This document shows positions 4,459-5,960 of a DNA stretch of 5,960 nt, in pieces. This DNA comes from RGIG5579 sp045590715. GTDB lineage: Bacteria; Bacillota; Clostridia; Oscillospirales; SIG627. The stretch spans positions 1 through 5,960 of the forward strand of contig JAZNRO010000015.1 in NCBI GenBank assembly GCA_045590715.1. Reading direction: 5' to 3'. The first letter of the stretch is position 1. Each line of letters opens with the position of its first letter. The notes under the pieces are model-generated. The model saw only the letters and a list, made by a program, of their open reading frames with translations. It was not told where the DNA came from and did no database searches. Both the position numbers and the translations under genes were made by a program.

Positions 4459-5355
4459 ATGGCAAATAAGTCCCTAGGAAAAGGTCTTTCCGACCTGTTC
4501 GTACCAAGCCCCGAGACCGAAGCCGTTTCGGAAGGGGAAGTGGTTATTACCGCGCCTATTGATAGAGTTTATCCCGATGAAAATCAGCACAGAAAGATCT
4601 TCCACGATGAAACCCTGCAGGAACTGGCCGCATCCATTGCCATTCACGGCGTGATCCAGCCGCTTCTGGTACGGAAATTCGGCACCGGCTATCAGATCAT
4701 TGCCGGCGAAAGAAGATACCGAGCCTCTAAAATGGCGGGGCTTACGGAACTGCCCGTGATCGTAAAGGATTTTGACGAGCAGAAGGCCCAGGAAGCGGCT
4801 CTCATTGAAAACCTTCAGCGAGAAGATTTAAACCCCATTGACGAAGCAAACGGCTACGCCGCCTTGATGCGCTCCTTTAATCTGACCCAGGACCAGGCCG
4901 CAAAGCAGATCGGTAAGAGCCGAAGCGCCGTGGCAAACGCCCTGCGCCTTTTAAACCTTCCCGCATCTGCCCAGAGTTTGTTGAAGCAAGGTCTGATTAC
5001 CGCCGGTCACGCCAGAGCCCTTCTTCCTTTAAACGACGACGGTATGATCCACGATATGCTCCTTGCCATCGTTGATCGGGAAATGACCGTAAGACAGGTA
5101 GAAGACGCGGTGCGAAACATTTTAGAGGGCGGTGTTCCCATGAAGAAGACCAGCCCTGCTCAGCGGAAAAACGAGGTGTACCAGGCTCAGATGAAGGAAG
5201 TGGCCGCCAGAGCTTCCGCCAGTCTTGGCAGAAAGGTTGCCATCCGGGACGACGGTACCGGCAGAGGTAAAATCACCCTGGAATATTTTGATGCAAAGGA
5301 CCTGGAGGAAATGCTTATAAGCCTTTGCGGAGAAGAATTTTTACTGAATTTATAA
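4459..5355 (+). CDS. parB: Chromosome partitioning protein ParB (Spo0J), parS-binding CTPase clamp
   Basis: A 298-residue ParB with all standard parts. The N-terminal KSLGKGLSDLF (4-14) is the ParA-stimulating tail. The CTP-binding domain has GERRYRA at 83-89 and ENLQR at 117-121, both intact. The HTH region (about 141-190) includes TQDQAAKQIGKSRSAVANALRLL. At the known ParB/Noc specificity positions it has Arg155 and Gly183, the ParB type, matching the perfect parS sites upstream. The C-terminal segment (about 228-298, LGRKVAIRDDGTGRGKITLEYF) is the dimerisation domain. The start lies 2 bp after the parA stop, with GAGGG (4449-4453) inside the end of parA, so translation is probably coupled. 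No terminator separates it from serS. Confidence 0.96.
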   Translation: MANKSLGKGLSDLFVPSPETEAVSEGEVVITAPIDRVYPDENQHRKIFHDETLQELAASIAIHGVIQPLLVRKFGTGYQIIAGERRYRASKMAGLTELPVIVKDFDEQKAQEAALIENLQREDLNPIDEANGYAALMRSFNLTQDQAAKQIGKSRSAVANALRLLNLPASAQSLLKQGLITAGHARALLPLNDDGMIHDMLLAIVDREMTVRQVEDAVRNILEGGVPMKKTSPAQRKNEVYQAQMKEVAARASASLGRKVAIRDDGTGRGKITLEYFDAKDLEEMLISLCGEEFLLNL

Positions 5356-5387
5356 GTTTACAAGAAAAACAGAAGGAATAGAAAACA

Positions 5388-5960
5388 ATGCTGGATATTA
5401 AATTTGTCAAAGAAAACCCGGAACTGGTAAAAGAGAACATTAAAAAGAAATTTAAAGACGATAAGCTTCCCTTGGTAGATGAAGTCATCGCTCTTTACGA
5501 TGAAAAGCTTTCTGCCCTGAAAAGAGCGGAAGAACTGCGCGCCAACCGCAATAAGATCTCCAAAGAGATCGGAATCTTAATGGGCAAGGGCCAGAGAGAA
5601 GAAGCGGAAAAAATCAAGAAGCTGGTTTCCGACCAGGCCGCAGAACTGAAGGCACTGGAAGAAAAGGAAACTGCTGTTTCCAAAGAACTGACCGAAAAAA
5701 TGATGAAGATCCCCAATATCATTGACCCTAGCGTTCCCATCGGTAAAAACGACGAAGAAAACGTTGAGGTAGAGTGCTTCGGTGAAAAGACGAAAGTGGA
5801 TTTTGAAATTCCGTATCATACCGATATCATGGCCTACTTTAACGGCATTGATAAAGAGGCTGCCGGCCGAGTAGCAGGCGAAGGCTTCTACTATCTCATG
5901 GGCGATATTGCCCGTCTGCACAGCGCGGTAACCGCTTACGCCAGAGATTTTATGATCGAT
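5388..5960 (+). CDS. serS: Seryl-tRNA synthetase, N-terminal part (truncated by window edge)
   Basis: The first 191 residues of SerRS, which charges tRNA-Ser in the cytoplasm. MLDIKFVKENPELVKENIKKKF is the classic SerRS opening. Residues from about 30 to 110 form the charged, coiled-coil tRNA-binding arm (LKRAEELRANRNKISKEIG ... LTEKMMKIPNIIDPSVPIG). The segment GRVAGEGFYYLMGDIARLHSAV leads into the catalytic domain; the class II motifs 2 and 3 lie beyond the edge. The family is usually a little over 400 residues, so less than half is present. AGAAGGA (5371-5377) precedes the ATG by about 10 nt. The 32-bp gap from parB holds no terminator, clear promoter or T-box leader, so serS is probably read from the parAB transcript. 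Confidence 0.95.
   Translation, partial: MLDIKFVKENPELVKENIKKKFKDDKLPLVDEVIALYDEKLSALKRAEELRANRNKISKEIGILMGKGQREEAEKIKKLVSDQAAELKALEEKETAVSKELTEKMMKIPNIIDPSVPIGKNDEENVEVECFGEKTKVDFEIPYHTDIMAYFNGIDKEAAGRVAGEGFYYLMGDIARLHSAVTAYARDFMID

Noticed and set aside
5356..5387. T-box riboswitch ahead of serS
   Set aside because: The gap is only 32 bp, too short for a T-box leader, and has no terminator hairpin.

Overview
The window looks like chromosomal DNA from a Gram-positive Firmicute of class Clostridia, probably Lachnospiraceae-like. Three things point there: a two-gene operon with a DnaD-domain protein and a DnaC/DnaI-type helicase loader; a noc-parA(soj)-parB(spo0J) partition locus with intact Firmicute-type parS sites; and strong AGGAG ribosome binding sites with SigA-type promoters. 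Base composition is moderate, neither AT-rich nor GC-rich by eye. The taxon is an inference. The gene content suggests a replication-origin-proximal segment, but no oriC or DnaA-box cluster is visible.

Layout. Positions 1-214 hold the last 70 codons of a rightward helicase-loader gene cut by the window edge. It is a nearly identical, inverted copy of the 3' end of the complete leftward loader gene at 474-1460. The two 3' ends face each other across a 259-bp intergenic stretch containing two bidirectional terminator hairpins (278-310 and 348-373) and a further imperfect inverted repeat (391-437). Leftward from a good promoter at 2467-2495 runs a two-gene operon: a DnaD-domain protein (1470-2432, with its start revised downstream) and the helicase loader (474-1460), whose ribosome binding site overlaps the dnaD stop codon. 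Divergently, a Noc-like ParB paralogue occupies 2644-3480 and ends in a terminator (3488-3521). The noc-parA gap (3481-3697) carries two perfect parS sites 57 bp apart, each followed at the same distance by an extra parS half-site, and then an exact-consensus promoter for parA. parA (3698-4456) and parB (4459-5355) are separated by 2 bp. serS starts 32 bp after parB and runs off the right edge.

How the genes fit together. DnaD and the DnaC/DnaI-like ATPase would load the replicative helicase at initiation. ParA, ParB and parS segregate the newly replicated origins. Noc is the ParB-derived CTP-switch protein that keeps the division septum off the nucleoid. The window therefore couples replication initiation, origin segregation and division-site control, with seryl-tRNA synthetase appended to the parAB transcript. 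The points most worth following up are the mirrored loader gene, the duplicated parS-plus-half-site module, and the Noc protein with a degenerate nucleotide-binding motif and an intermediate DNA-specificity signature.
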